This document shows, piece after piece, positions 1 to 7,462 of a DNA stretch of 64,000 bases. The stretch is taken from NCBI GenBank assembly GCA_037129475.1, contig JBAXUY010000001.1, positions 60,921 to 124,920 on the forward strand. The letters are read 5' to 3'. This stretch comes from RGVT01 sp037129475. GTDB lineage: Bacteria; Planctomycetota; Planctomycetia; Pirellulales; UBA1268. The position numbers and the translations under genes were made by a program. Every line of letters starts with the position of its first letter. Positions within the stretch are counted from its first letter, which is position 1. The notes beneath the pieces are model-generated. The model ran no database searches, was not told where the DNA came from, and worked only from the letters and a program-made list of their open reading frames with translations.

Positions 1-1
1 C

Positions 2-217
2 CGGCTGCTCGTGGTCGACGAGCCGACGGGGCCCTGCGGCCTCGCGGCGGAGGTGGCGGCGCTCGCAGCTGACCGCGGCTTCGACGATCTCGACGCGCCG
101 GTGCGGCGGCTGTGCAGCGTGGCGTCGCCCACGCCCTACAGCCCCGTGCTCGAGGCGCAGGTGCTGCCCTCCGCCGCAACGGTCGAGGCGGCGATCCGCA
201 GCCTGCTCGCGGAGTGA
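2..217 (+). CDS. 2-oxoacid dehydrogenase E1 component, beta subunit (C-terminal fragment)
   Basis: This is the 3' end of a gene cut by the start of the window; only about 71 codons are visible. The fragment matches the C-terminal transketolase-like domain of pyruvate/branched-chain dehydrogenase E1-beta: a 'VVDEP' strand, a 'GLAAEVAA' helix, the 'LDAPVRRLCSV' segment and the closing 'PYSPVLEAQVLPS' stretch that packs at the subunit interface. E1-beta works with E1-alpha and ThDP to decarboxylate a 2-oxoacid and pass the acyl group to the lipoyl domain of E2. The next gene, 28 bases downstream on the same strand, encodes E2, so the two are almost certainly co-transcribed. Substrate (pyruvate, acetoin or branched-chain) cannot be decided from this fragment. 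Confidence 0.85.
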   Translation, partial: RLLVVDEPTGPCGLAAEVAALAADRGFDDLDAPVRRLCSVASPTPYSPVLEAQVLPSAATVEAAIRSLLAE

Positions 218-245
218 CACGGAACGACGAGGAGCATGACACGCG

Positions 246-1706
246 ATGGCTGCTGAAGTCACGATCCCCCGGCTCGGATGGTCGATGGAGGAGGGTGTGT
301 TCGCCGGCTGGCTCAAGCAGCCCGGAGACACGGTGAAGCCCGGTGAGCAACTCTTCATGCTCGAGGGGGAGAAGGCCACGCAGGAGATCGAGGCGGTCGA
401 CGGCGGAATCTTGCATCTCGCGCCCGACGCGCCGAACGCGGGCCAGACGGTGCTCGTGGGCCGCGTGATCGGAAAGCTCTGCGCCGCGGGCGAGACGCCG
501 ACCTGGTCGGCCGCCCCGGCGGCGCCCGTCGCCGCGCCCGCACCCGCGGCGGTGAACGCCCCCGCTCCTGAACGGGCGGCCCCAGTTCCGCCGCCCGCTC
601 CCGCGCCCAGGGCGGTTCCCATTCCCACACCCGCTGCGAACGGCGGCCGACCATCATCCGGCGCCGTGCCCGCTGCCGCATCGCCGAGCGTGCGACGGCT
701 CGCGCGGCAACTTGGCATCGACCTCGCGACAATCACGCCGCGACTGCCCGGTGGACGGCTGTCCGTCGACGATCTCGCTCCGGCGCGGCCTGCCACGAGG
801 CTGTCACACTCTTCATCGACCCCTGCCGCCGCCCCGGTGGTGAGCCGTAAAAGTTCGCCGCGGGCCCGACGTGCGGCTCAGGAACGCGGCATCGACGTGG
901 CTACGGTCCGTGGCGGCGGAGCGAATGGCCGTGTCCGCGAGCGCGACGTGCTCGCAGCGGCCAACGGCGGCATCGCCCATGCCGCGGACCCGATGACGAG
1001 TTCGGCGGGCGGCTCCGCGATCCCGATCTCGCAAACCCGGCGGACGATCGCCCGGCAGATGGTGCGGAGCCGGCAGGAGACGGTGCCCGTCACGCTCACG
1101 GCGTGGGCCGACGCGACGGCGCTCCTCGCCGCCCGCTCGGCCCTCAAAGCCGCCGCCGGCCCCGAGGCTCCGACGCTCAACGACATGCTGCTCAAACTCC
1201 TCGCCGAGTCGATCCTCGCCCATCCGCTGCTCGCCGCCCGCTGGGAGGAAACGCAGCTCGTGTTTCCCGGCGATCGCATCGACATCGGCCTCGCCGTCGA
1301 CGCGAAGGGCGGCCTCGTCGTGCCGGTGGTGCGCGACGTGGCGGCTGTGACGCTGTTCGACGTGGCGCGGCAGTCGCGCTCGCTCGTGGAGCGGGCCCGC
1401 TCCGGCCGGCTCACGGCCGCCGACATGCAGGGGGGCGTGTTCACGCTCACGAGCCTCGGCTCGTACGGGATCGAATTCTTCACGCCCGTGATCAACCATC
1501 CCGAGGCGGCGATCCTCGGCGTCGGCGCGATCCGGATGCAGCCCGTGCCGCCCCCCGGTGGCCAGGACGGCTTCATCCTCCAGCGGCAGATCCCGCTCTC
1601 GCTCACGTTCGATCACCGGATCGTCGACGGCGGGCCGGCGGCGCGGTTCCTCGGCGACCTGGCCGCGCGGATCGCCGCGGCGGGCGAGACGGAAGGTGCA
1701 GCCTGA
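246..1706 (+). CDS. Dihydrolipoamide acyltransferase (E2) of a 2-oxoacid dehydrogenase complex
   Basis: This 486-residue E2 protein has the usual order of domains. Residues 1-80 form one lipoyl domain with the lipoyl-lysine at K43 in 'EGEKATQEIE'. An Ala/Pro-rich linker follows. Two peripheral-subunit-binding-like segments are visible, one starting 'SPSVRRLARQLGID' and one 'SPRARRAAQERGID', where most E2 proteins have one. The C-terminal acyltransferase core carries the catalytic 'DHRIVDG' motif with His near residue 457. E2 takes the acyl group from E1 and transfers it to CoA. It lies directly behind E1-beta. No canonical E3 gene is in the window; the nearest candidate at 3478 lacks E3 catalytic residues. 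Pyruvate or acetoin dehydrogenase are both possible. Confidence 0.93.
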   Translation: MAAEVTIPRLGWSMEEGVFAGWLKQPGDTVKPGEQLFMLEGEKATQEIEAVDGGILHLAPDAPNAGQTVLVGRVIGKLCAAGETPTWSAAPAAPVAAPAPAAVNAPAPERAAPVPPPAPAPRAVPIPTPAANGGRPSSGAVPAAASPSVRRLARQLGIDLATITPRLPGGRLSVDDLAPARPATRLSHSSSTPAAAPVVSRKSSPRARRAAQERGIDVATVRGGGANGRVRERDVLAAANGGIAHAADPMTSSAGGSAIPISQTRRTIARQMVRSRQETVPVTLTAWADATALLAARSALKAAAGPEAPTLNDMLLKLLAESILAHPLLAARWEETQLVFPGDRIDIGLAVDAKGGLVVPVVRDVAAVTLFDVARQSRSLVERARSGRLTAADMQGGVFTLTSLGSYGIEFFTPVINHPEAAILGVGAIRMQPVPPPGGQDGFILQRQIPLSLTFDHRIVDGGPAARFLGDLAARIAAAGETEGAA

Positions 1707-1742
1707 CTTTAGTCGGCAGGATGAGATGACGTCGGAGCGAAC

Positions 1743-2423
1743 CTAGGGATTCGCCTTGTCGTCGTCGGCCGGCGCCTTCGGCATCACCTTGATCCAGCCT
1801 GCGACGTGCTTGTGGGCTGCTGCGGCGGCCTTCTTCGGGTCGCCCGAGCGGATGGCGTCGAGGAGCGTCTGATGGGCCTCGGCGGTCTCCTGCCTGGTGC
1901 GCTTGGTGACCGGCTGATGTCGCATCTGCATCTGGGCGAGCCAGAGGCCGACCTGATCGCGGAGAGAGTTCCAGCAGAGCAGGAGCCGGCGGTTGCCCGC
2001 CGCGCGGACGATCGTGTCGTGGAATTCCGCATCGAGCCGGGAGACGTCGGCGAGCGTCTTTACCGACCTCGTGGCGGCGATGTTCGCGGCCAGCGCGTTG
2101 AACGTGGAGGCCTTCGCCCGCTCGGCGGCCAGGGAAGCCGCGACGGGATCGATCATCAGCCGGACCGTGTGGATCTCGTCGATGTCCAGCGGGCTGAGCA
2201 CGGGCACGCGAGTACGGCCCGTGGCGTCGAACTCCACGAGGCCCCGCAATTCCAACTCGATGAGCGCCTCGCGGATCGGCGCCCGGCTGACGCCGAGCAT
2301 CTCCGAGAGCGACGGCTCCGAAATCTTCGAGCCCGGCTTGAACTGGCCGGCCATGATCGCCCGGGCCAGACGGGAGCAAACAGTCTGCGACAGGTTGTTG
2401 CGTTCGACGCGGGCGAGAGGCAT
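1743..2423 (-). CDS. GntR-family (FadR/FCD type) transcriptional regulator
   Basis: This 226-residue regulator has an N-terminal winged helix-turn-helix ('ISEPSLSEMLGVSRAPIREAL', residues ~32-52, is the recognition region) and an all-helical FCD ligand-binding domain containing the family's D/H metal-site pattern ('RLDAEFHDTIVRAAGN' and a later 'EAHQTLLDAI'). I chose the ATG at 2423 because the HTH begins soon after it and a near-consensus promoter sits immediately upstream; the longer open frame upstream runs antisense inside the neighbouring gene. The gene follows the FAH-family gene on the same strand, 80 bases after its stop. Proteins of this class usually control a nearby catabolic gene in response to a carboxylate, so the FAH-family gene is the natural target. 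That is inference. Confidence 0.9.
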   Translation of the reverse strand: MPLARVERNNLSQTVCSRLARAIMAGQFKPGSKISEPSLSEMLGVSRAPIREALIELELRGLVEFDATGRTRVPVLSPLDIDEIHTVRLMIDPVAASLAAERAKASTFNALAANIAATRSVKTLADVSRLDAEFHDTIVRAAGNRRLLLCWNSLRDQVGLWLAQMQMRHQPVTKRTRQETAEAHQTLLDAIRSGDPKKAAAAAHKHVAGWIKVMPKAPADDDKANP

Positions 2424-2435
2424 AGCGATGAGCCG

Positions 2436-2464
2436 ATTATAGACAAAAAACCATGGATTGTCGA
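2436..2464 (-). promoter_or_regulatory. Near-consensus sigma-70 promoter of the GntR gene
   Basis: Read on the minus strand, a -35 element TCGACA (2464-2459, 5 of 6 matches to TTGACA) is separated by exactly 17 bases from a perfect -10 element TATAAT (2441-2436). Transcription would start near 2429, about 6 bases before the ATG at 2423, so the transcript would be almost leaderless. The -35 box overlaps the sequence TGTCGAC, which is also the centre of the palindrome at 3333-3346; binding of the regulator here would block its own promoter. Confidence 0.6.
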
Positions 2465-2503
2465 CGGATGCCCGTGCGGCGGCCCCGGCTGCCGGCCGTC
2501 GCG

Positions 2504-3304
2504 TCAGGCCTCCTCGACCACAGGATTCGTGAGCCGTCCGATTTTCTCGATCTCGATCGTCACACTGTCGCCGGGCTTCAGGAACACCGGCGGCTTGCGG
2601 GCGAAGCCCACGCCGTGGGGCGTGCCGGTGAGGATCACCGTGCCGGGGTTCAGGATCATGCTCGCCGACATGAACTCGATGATCGCGGGAACGTCGAAGA
2701 TCATGTCGTTCGTATTCCAGTCCTGCAGTGTCTGACCGTTGAGGATCGTGCGGATCGCGAGCGCGTTGGGGTTCGGGATCTCGTCGGTCGTCACGAGCGC
2801 GGGGCCGAGCGGGCAGAACGTGGCGAAGGTCTTGCCGCGGCACCACTGACCGCCGCCGCCATTCCGCTGCCAATCGCGGGCGGAGACGTCGTTGGCACAC
2901 GTGTAGCCGAGCACGTGCTTCAGCGCATCGGCCCGACCGACGTTGTGGCACCGCTTGCCGATCACCACCGCCAGTTCGCACTCGTAGTCGACCTCGTCGC
3001 TGCGGAGCTTCCGGGGGAGCACGATCGGGTCGCCGGGGTTCTGGAGCGTGCCCGAGTTCTTCATGAAGAGCACGGGGTGGGCCGGCGGTTCGGCGTTGCT
3101 CTCCGCGGCGTGCTGCTTGTAGTTGAGGCCGATGCAGAGGATGTCGCGGGGCACGAGCGGGGCGAGGAGTTTCTCGACCGTGGCCGGCGTGCCGGTGTCG
3201 CGGAGGCCGCCGAAGAGATCGCCCTCGAGGAGTGTCGTGCGGCCGTCATCGTGAAGCCGCCCAAAATGCTCGCGGCCGGAGGAGAGGAAGCGGACGATTT
3301 TCAT
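2504..3304 (-). CDS. Fumarylacetoacetate hydrolase (FAH) family protein
   Basis: This 266-residue protein is a FAHD1/HpcE-type hydrolase or decarboxylase. After a short N-terminal region it has the family core: 'GLNYKQHAAES', the metal-binding pair of glutamates in 'DEVDYECELAVVIGK' and the metal-binding aspartate in 'ANDVSARDWQ', then 'MILNPGTVILTGTPHGVG'. Known members use Mg2+ or Mn2+ to cleave C-C bonds in acylpyruvates or ring-cleavage products, or act as oxaloacetate decarboxylases; the substrate cannot be read from sequence. I chose the ATG at 3304, where homology begins. It is followed by the GntR regulator and is divergent from the flavoprotein at 3478, with a 14-base palindrome between them. 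Confidence 0.9.
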   Translation of the reverse strand: MKIVRFLSSGREHFGRLHDDGRTTLLEGDLFGGLRDTGTPATVEKLLAPLVPRDILCIGLNYKQHAAESNAEPPAHPVLFMKNSGTLQNPGDPIVLPRKLRSDEVDYECELAVVIGKRCHNVGRADALKHVLGYTCANDVSARDWQRNGGGGQWCRGKTFATFCPLGPALVTTDEIPNPNALAIRTILNGQTLQDWNTNDMIFDVPAIIEFMSASMILNPGTVILTGTPHGVGFARKPPVFLKPGDSVTIEIEKIGRLTNPVVEEA

Positions 3305-3332
3305 GGCGTGGACCTCGGGGGAACGTGTGTGT

Positions 3333-3346
3333 AACTGTCGACAGTT
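3333..3346. promoter_or_regulatory. Perfect 14-base palindrome, candidate GntR operator
   Basis: The sequence AACTGTCGACAGTT is its own reverse complement and lies 29 bases upstream of the FAH-family start codon, in the 173-base region between that gene and the divergent flavoprotein gene. Its core TGTCGAC recurs over the -35 box of the GntR gene (2459-2465). Palindromes of this size upstream of GntR-regulated genes are typical operators; the link to this regulator is inferred. Confidence 0.5.
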
Positions 3347-3477
3347 CGGAGGCGAGTCTACCGATGTACAGGCGAAAAGGATAGAACGTTGAACGTCGGT
3401 GCTGCGAGCGACGGGCGGACGCCGTTCGTGGGGCCAGGTCGCTCGCAGGCTCCAACCAATTTTCCGATAGGAACGGT

Positions 3478-4866
3478 ATGGCACGACGCCAGCGGATCGC
3501 GATTCTCGGTGGCGGCCCCGGCGGGTACGAGGCGGCCCTTGTCGCCGCCCAGTTTGGCGCCGAGGTGACGCTCGTCGAGCGGGACGGGCTCGGTGGGGCG
3601 GCGGTGCGCACCGACTGCGTGCCGAGCAAGGCCCTCGTGGCGACGGCCGCGGCGATGAGCCAGATCCGCTCGGCGGCGACGCTGGGTGTCCATGCGGTGC
3701 AGCCCGGCTTCTCTGCCGCGGACATGAATCGGCGGATCGTGGCGCTGGCCCTGGCGCAGTCTCACGACGTTCGCCTCGGGCTGGAGCGGGCTGGCGTGCG
3801 GATCATCCTCGGCGAAGGGCGGCTGCACGGGCCGCAGCGGCTGCTCGTGCGCACTGCCGTGGGCACCGGACAGGAGCGGACGGAGGAACTCACTGCCGAC
3901 GTCGTACTGCTGGCGACCGGGGCTCGTCCACGGATGCTGCCAGGGATCGTTCCTGACGGCGAACGAATCCTCACCTGGACGCAGCTCTACGGGCTTCGCG
4001 AACTGCCCGCCCATCTCGTCGTGGTGGGCTCCGGTGTGACCGGTGCCGAGTTCGCGTGTGCCTACCTGTCGCTCGGCTCCCGCGTGACGCTTGTCTCCTC
4101 GCGCGATCACGTGCTTCCCACCGAGGACGAGGATGCGGCGCTCGTGGTGGAGAAAGTCTTCCGCAGGAGCGGCGGCGTGGTAAAGCCACAGAGCAGGGCC
4201 GTCGCGGTGCAGCGGACCGGGGATGGCGTCGTGGTGCAGCTGGCCGACGGCGGCGAGGTCACGGGATCGCACGCCCTCGTCGCGATCGGTGCGGTTCCGA
4301 ACACCGACGGGCTGGGGTTCGCGGAGGCGGGCGTGAGGCTCGACGACCGCGGCTTCATCGAGGTGGACCGCGTTTCGAGGACGGCGGCGGCCAACGTGTA
4401 TGCCGCCGGAGACTGCACCGGCGTGCTCATGCTGGCGTCGGTGGCCGCGATGCAGGGACGGATCGCGATGTGGCACGCGCTGGGGGAAACCGTGGCACCG
4501 CTCGATCTCGGCGTCGTCGCGGCGACGGTGTTCACTCAGCCGGAGATCGCGACCGTGGGTGATCGGAGCGGTCAGGAGTGCGTGCAACTCCCGCTTGCCA
4601 CCAACGCCCGCGCGAAGATGGAGGTGATCGAGGATGGATTCATCAAGCTTTTCGCCCGCGCCGGCACCGTGGTCGGCGGGGTGGTCTGCTCGCCCCACGC
4701 CAGCGAACTCATCCATCCGATCACGATCGCCGTGGCCGAGCGGCTGACCGTCGATCGGCTCGCCCAGATCTTCACCGTCTATCCCTCGCTGTCGGGCTCT
4801 GTCGCCGAGGCCGCCCGTCGGCTGCATTCGCGCGGTGACGGACAGCACGAAAGGTCAAAATCCTGA
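3478..4866 (+). CDS. LpdA-like NAD(P)H:quinone reductase-type flavoprotein (pyridine nucleotide-disulfide oxidoreductase fold)
   Basis: This 462-residue flavoprotein has the FAD-binding 'ILGGGPGGYEAA' (9-20), an NAD(P)-binding 'VVGSGVTGAEFA', and the FAD-contacting 'YAAGDCTG'. It looks like lipoamide dehydrogenase, but the first redox cysteine of the CxxxxC pair is replaced (A42 in 'GGAAVRTDCVPSK'; only C47 remains), and the C-terminal His-Glu dyad ('HPTLSE' in E3) reads 'YPSLSG'. The same changes define the actinobacterial LpdA group (Mycobacterium tuberculosis Rv3303c), which reduces quinones rather than lipoamide, and stretches such as 'PDGERILTWTQLYGL' and 'LASVAAMQGRIAM' closely resemble that protein as I recall it. 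It probably does not serve as the E3 for the nearby E2. Start is the ATG at 3478. Confidence 0.85.
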   Translation: MARRQRIAILGGGPGGYEAALVAAQFGAEVTLVERDGLGGAAVRTDCVPSKALVATAAAMSQIRSAATLGVHAVQPGFSAADMNRRIVALALAQSHDVRLGLERAGVRIILGEGRLHGPQRLLVRTAVGTGQERTEELTADVVLLATGARPRMLPGIVPDGERILTWTQLYGLRELPAHLVVVGSGVTGAEFACAYLSLGSRVTLVSSRDHVLPTEDEDAALVVEKVFRRSGGVVKPQSRAVAVQRTGDGVVVQLADGGEVTGSHALVAIGAVPNTDGLGFAEAGVRLDDRGFIEVDRVSRTAAANVYAAGDCTGVLMLASVAAMQGRIAMWHALGETVAPLDLGVVAATVFTQPEIATVGDRSGQECVQLPLATNARAKMEVIEDGFIKLFARAGTVVGGVVCSPHASELIHPITIAVAERLTVDRLAQIFTVYPSLSGSVAEAARRLHSRGDGQHERSKS

Positions 4867-4902
4867 GATCCGGGATGGGGCAAGAAGCGCGGAGAGCGTC
4901 AA

Positions 4903-5889
4903 CTACAGAAGTTCCTCCAACAGGTGTGCAATCGATGATTCATGACGCGACCTGTGGAACGCGCGAGGCATCCGCGCCGTGACATTCAGCGTGGACGTGA
5001 AAAGCCCCGCCAGCGTCGGCCAGCTGATCTCATCCGTACCGAGAAATTGAATGCCATGCGTTTCATCGGCGTATTCCCGAATGGACGGCAGAAAACTCGA
5101 GACGACAGGAACGCCTCTGGCAAGGGCCTCCAAAATCACCAGTGGCTGATTGTCGAGGCGAGTGGGGTGGAAAAGATGCGAGCAGGAGCCCAATTCGTGG
5201 AGCACGGTTTCCGGCGGCACTTCACCGAGGTGGAGGACGTTCTCGGGCACGTCCACGAGAAAGTCTGGTTCCATGGCCCGACCGATGAGTTTGAACTTCC
5301 AGCCGAGATCCTTGGTGAGTCTCGCCAGTTGCACCACGATGTCGGTGCCCTTCAAGCGCGACAACGTGGCGACGTGCGCGATGACCGGTGCCGTGAAGGT
5401 GGGGCGGTTCACGACGACGCTGTCGACACAGTTGGGAATCACGTGGACGCCGAAGCCGTGGCGTTCCCACACCCAAGGCGCGAAGGTTCTGTACGCGCAG
5501 TGGTGAGATGCAAATACGAGCGCGGTGGCGCCTTTGAGGCAGGGGTTGATGAGGCGCCCGTTGATCAGGTCGAAGAAATGGGTGTCTTCGTGAATCCACC
5601 AGGCGACTTTGCGTTTTGCCTGGAGCAACTGCGTTACCACGTCCGCGGTCGCCGCCGAATGGCAGACAACGCCATCGTAGTCCGCAGCGTGAAAGCTGCC
5701 GGTGAGTATCGGCGGCCCGCCGGATATCAAAGACACATACCTGGCAAAAGGCTCCGTGGCTTTGCGCACGCAGAAGAATGCCACGTCGTAGCCCAACTCG
5801 CGCATGAGGTGCGCCGCTCGAACGCCTGCGAGCGGGGCTCCAGTCATGGTCCCCTCGTGGAGGACCGTGAGAATTCTTTGGCCAGGCAT
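4903..5889 (-). CDS. Glycosyltransferase, GT4-like
   Basis: This 328-residue protein has a GT-B layout. The N-terminal half begins 'RILTVLHEGTMTGAPLAGVRAA' from residue 4, a typical acceptor-side loop. The C-terminal half has 'PVIAHVATLSRLKGTDIVVQLAR' (split here by a short gap in similarity) and the donor-binding segment 'LDNQPLVILEALARGVPVVSS', in which the acidic residue of the E-x7-E motif is visible. It would transfer a sugar from a nucleotide-sugar to a cell-surface glycan; donor and acceptor are unknown. I use the ATG at 5889, since earlier in-frame starts run into the arsR promoter region. It ends convergently 36 bases from the flavoprotein gene and is divergent from arsR. Confidence 0.85.
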   Translation of the reverse strand: MPGQRILTVLHEGTMTGAPLAGVRAAHLMRELGYDVAFFCVRKATEPFARYVSLISGGPPILTGSFHAADYDGVVCHSAATADVVTQLLQAKRKVAWWIHEDTHFFDLINGRLINPCLKGATALVFASHHCAYRTFAPWVWERHGFGVHVIPNCVDSVVVNRPTFTAPVIAHVATLSRLKGTDIVVQLARLTKDLGWKFKLIGRAMEPDFLVDVPENVLHLGEVPPETVLHELGSCSHLFHPTRLDNQPLVILEALARGVPVVSSFLPSIREYADETHGIQFLGTDEISWPTLAGLFTSTLNVTARMPRAFHRSRHESSIAHLLEELL

Positions 5890-5949
5890 GGAAGGTCGCA
5901 AAATGTGCGTGCAGGATAGTGTCGCGAAACGCGGCTGCAGCAGATACTT

Positions 5950-5973
5950 TACACGGAGTCGTGTAATCGTGTA
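5950..5973. promoter_or_regulatory. Candidate ArsR operator
   Basis: A perfect inverted repeat, TACACG-GAGT-CGTGTA, spans 5950-5965, and the half-site CGTGTA is repeated directly at 5968-5973. It lies 18 bases upstream of the arsR start codon, between arsR and the divergent glycosyltransferase gene. ArsR/SmtB repressors bind inverted repeats that overlap their own promoter, so this is the natural operator of the arsenic operon. Confidence 0.55.
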
Positions 5974-5983
5974 GCGTTGTGTC

Positions 5984-6361
5984 ATGGCCAGGAAGCGATC
6001 TGCCGATGCCACCGGGTGCTGCAAGCCCGGCTCGCTCAAAGATCGTCCGCTCATGTCGCCCATTCAGGCGGGCGGGCTGGCAGCTGTTTTCAAGGTGCTG
6101 GCCAACGACACCCGGCTCCGGCTCCTGCACGCCCTCGTGCGAGCCGAAGAGTTGTGTGTCACGGAACTGGCCGATGAAGTCGGCATGAAGCCGCAGGCGG
6201 TTTCCAACCAGCTGCAACGGTTGTGCAGTCTCGGGATCATCCAGTCCCGCCGGGCTGGAGTGAATGTCCACTACCGGGTCGTGGACCTGTGCGTCCGGTC
6301 GCTTCTCGATCAAGGCCTGTGCCTGACCGAAGAGGCCACGAGACGCAACAACGGTGCATGA
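5984..6361 (+). CDS. arsR: ArsR/SmtB-family arsenical-responsive repressor
   Basis: This 125-residue winged-helix repressor has the ArsR pattern 'FKVLANDTRLRLLHAL' (37-51) followed by 'ELCVTELADEVGMKPQAVSNQL' in two overlapping helices and the beta-wing 'IIQSRRAGVNVHYRV'. Classical ArsR binds As(III) with the cysteines of ELCVC; here only C58 of that pair is present, but an extra C12-C13 pair lies near the N-terminus and C81, C103 and C113 are also available, so the metal site may be built differently. It is first in a four-gene operon; its stop codon overlaps the next start (TGATG). It should repress the operon until arsenite binds. Confidence 0.93.
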   Translation: MARKRSADATGCCKPGSLKDRPLMSPIQAGGLAAVFKVLANDTRLRLLHALVRAEELCVTELADEVGMKPQAVSNQLQRLCSLGIIQSRRAGVNVHYRVVDLCVRSLLDQGLCLTEEATRRNNGA

Positions 6362-7056
6362 TGAACCAGCACGTGATGTCGTCCCGTCTCTGTGCAGAAG
6401 CGTTCGGCACGTTTTGTCTCGTGTTCGCCGGCACCGGGGCTTTGGTCGTCGACGAGGTGACGGGAGGCGCCGTTACGCACGTGGGCGTGGCGCTCACATT
6501 CGGCCTGGTCGTGATGGCGTTGGTCTATGCGATTGGAGACGTTTCCGGATGCCACATCAATCCGGCCGTGACTCTCGGGCTGTGTGCCGCCGGGCGATGC
6601 GATCGGGCGATCGTGCTGCCGTCCATCTTCAGCCAGTGTGTCGGGGCGTTTCTGGCGAGCGGCACGCTGCGACTACTGTTTCCGCACAGCGCCACGCTCG
6701 GGGCGACGCTTCCCGCCGGCAGCGATCTTCAGTCGCTCATTCTCGAATTCGTACTGACCCTGATCCTCATGTTCGTGATCCTCAGCGTGTCCTCCGCAGG
6801 CCGCCAGGGAAAACGTCTGGGCGGCATCGTCATCGGCGGTGTGATCGGCTTCGAAGCCCTGTTTGCCGGGCCGATCAGCGGGGCATCGATGAACCCGGCG
6901 CGCTCCTTGGCTCCGGCAGTCGTGGCGATGCACCTCGGTTCCGTGTGGATCTATCTCGTGGCCCCGATTGCCGGGGCGTTGGCGAGCGTGCCGCTGTACC
7001 GTTGCATTCACTCGTCGCCGCGCTGCGGTTCGGGCGATGCGGGAGGGTGTTCATGA
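6361..7056 (+). CDS. aqpS: MIP-family channel (AqpS-like aquaglyceroporin) in an arsenic operon
   Basis: This 231-residue membrane protein is an aquaporin/aquaglyceroporin with both pore signatures: 'HINPAV' (N67-A69) and 'SMNPARS' (N178-A180), and six hydrophobic spans plus the two half-helices. An ATG at 6358 is equally possible. It lies between arsR and arsC, with ATGA overlap to arsC. In Sinorhizobium meliloti the same gene order (arsR-aqpS-arsC) replaces the ArsB pump: arsenate is reduced inside the cell and arsenite leaves down its gradient through AqpS. The sequence here fits that scheme, because neither ArsB nor Acr3 is present in the window. Selectivity for arsenite is inferred from context. 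Confidence 0.9.
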   Translation: MNQHVMSSRLCAEAFGTFCLVFAGTGALVVDEVTGGAVTHVGVALTFGLVVMALVYAIGDVSGCHINPAVTLGLCAAGRCDRAIVLPSIFSQCVGAFLASGTLRLLFPHSATLGATLPAGSDLQSLILEFVLTLILMFVILSVSSAGRQGKRLGGIVIGGVIGFEALFAGPISGASMNPARSLAPAVVAMHLGSVWIYLVAPIAGALASVPLYRCIHSSPRCGSGDAGGCS

Positions 7057-7451
7057 AGACTGTCTTGTTCGTCTGCGTCGAAAACTCGAATCGAAGCCAG
7101 ATGGCCGAAGCCTTCGCCCGGATGCACGGCGGAGGCAGGGTGCAGGCCGCCAGTTCCGGTTCACGCCCATCGGGCCGCATCAACCCCAAGGCGATCCACG
7201 CCATGCAGGAGTTGGGGTATGACCTGACCACCCACTCCTCGAAAGGATTGGAGACCTTCAACGGCAGGGCGGTGGACGTGGCCGTTACGATGGGATGCGG
7301 TGACGAGTGCCCGCTCGTGCTCGCCGCCCGCCGGGAGGATTGGCAGATCCCGGACCCGCGGGAGATGTCGCCCGAAGAATTTCGGGGTGTCAGGGACCTG
7401 ATCGAGAAAAAGGTTCTGACGTTGCTCGCTTCACTCGACAACCTCTGCTGA
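7053..7451 (+). CDS. arsC: Arsenate reductase, low-molecular-weight phosphatase family
   Basis: This 132-residue protein has the N-terminal LMW-PTPase loop C8-V-E-N-S-N-R14 (C-x5-R), which attacks arsenate, and two further cysteines, C82 and C86 in 'TMGCGDECP', that can relay the disulfide. The loop 'IPDPREMSPEEF' carries the family's DP general-acid motif. In the Bacillus/Staphylococcus enzyme the relay cysteines are at 82 and 89; the shorter spacing here is a real difference. It reduces arsenate to arsenite, probably with thioredoxin. Its start overlaps the stop of the channel gene, so reduction and exit of arsenite are coupled in one transcript. Confidence 0.92.
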   Translation: MKTVLFVCVENSNRSQMAEAFARMHGGGRVQAASSGSRPSGRINPKAIHAMQELGYDLTTHSSKGLETFNGRAVDVAVTMGCGDECPLVLAARREDWQIPDPREMSPEEFRGVRDLIEKKVLTLLASLDNLC

Positions 7452-7462
7452 AAGGTGACCCT

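Noticed and set aside
4866..4902. A sequence resembling the shared 20-base intergenic motif (CCGGGATGG then CAAGAAGCGCGGAGAG).
   Set aside because: Only partial similarity, with several mismatches; too weak to count as a third copy.
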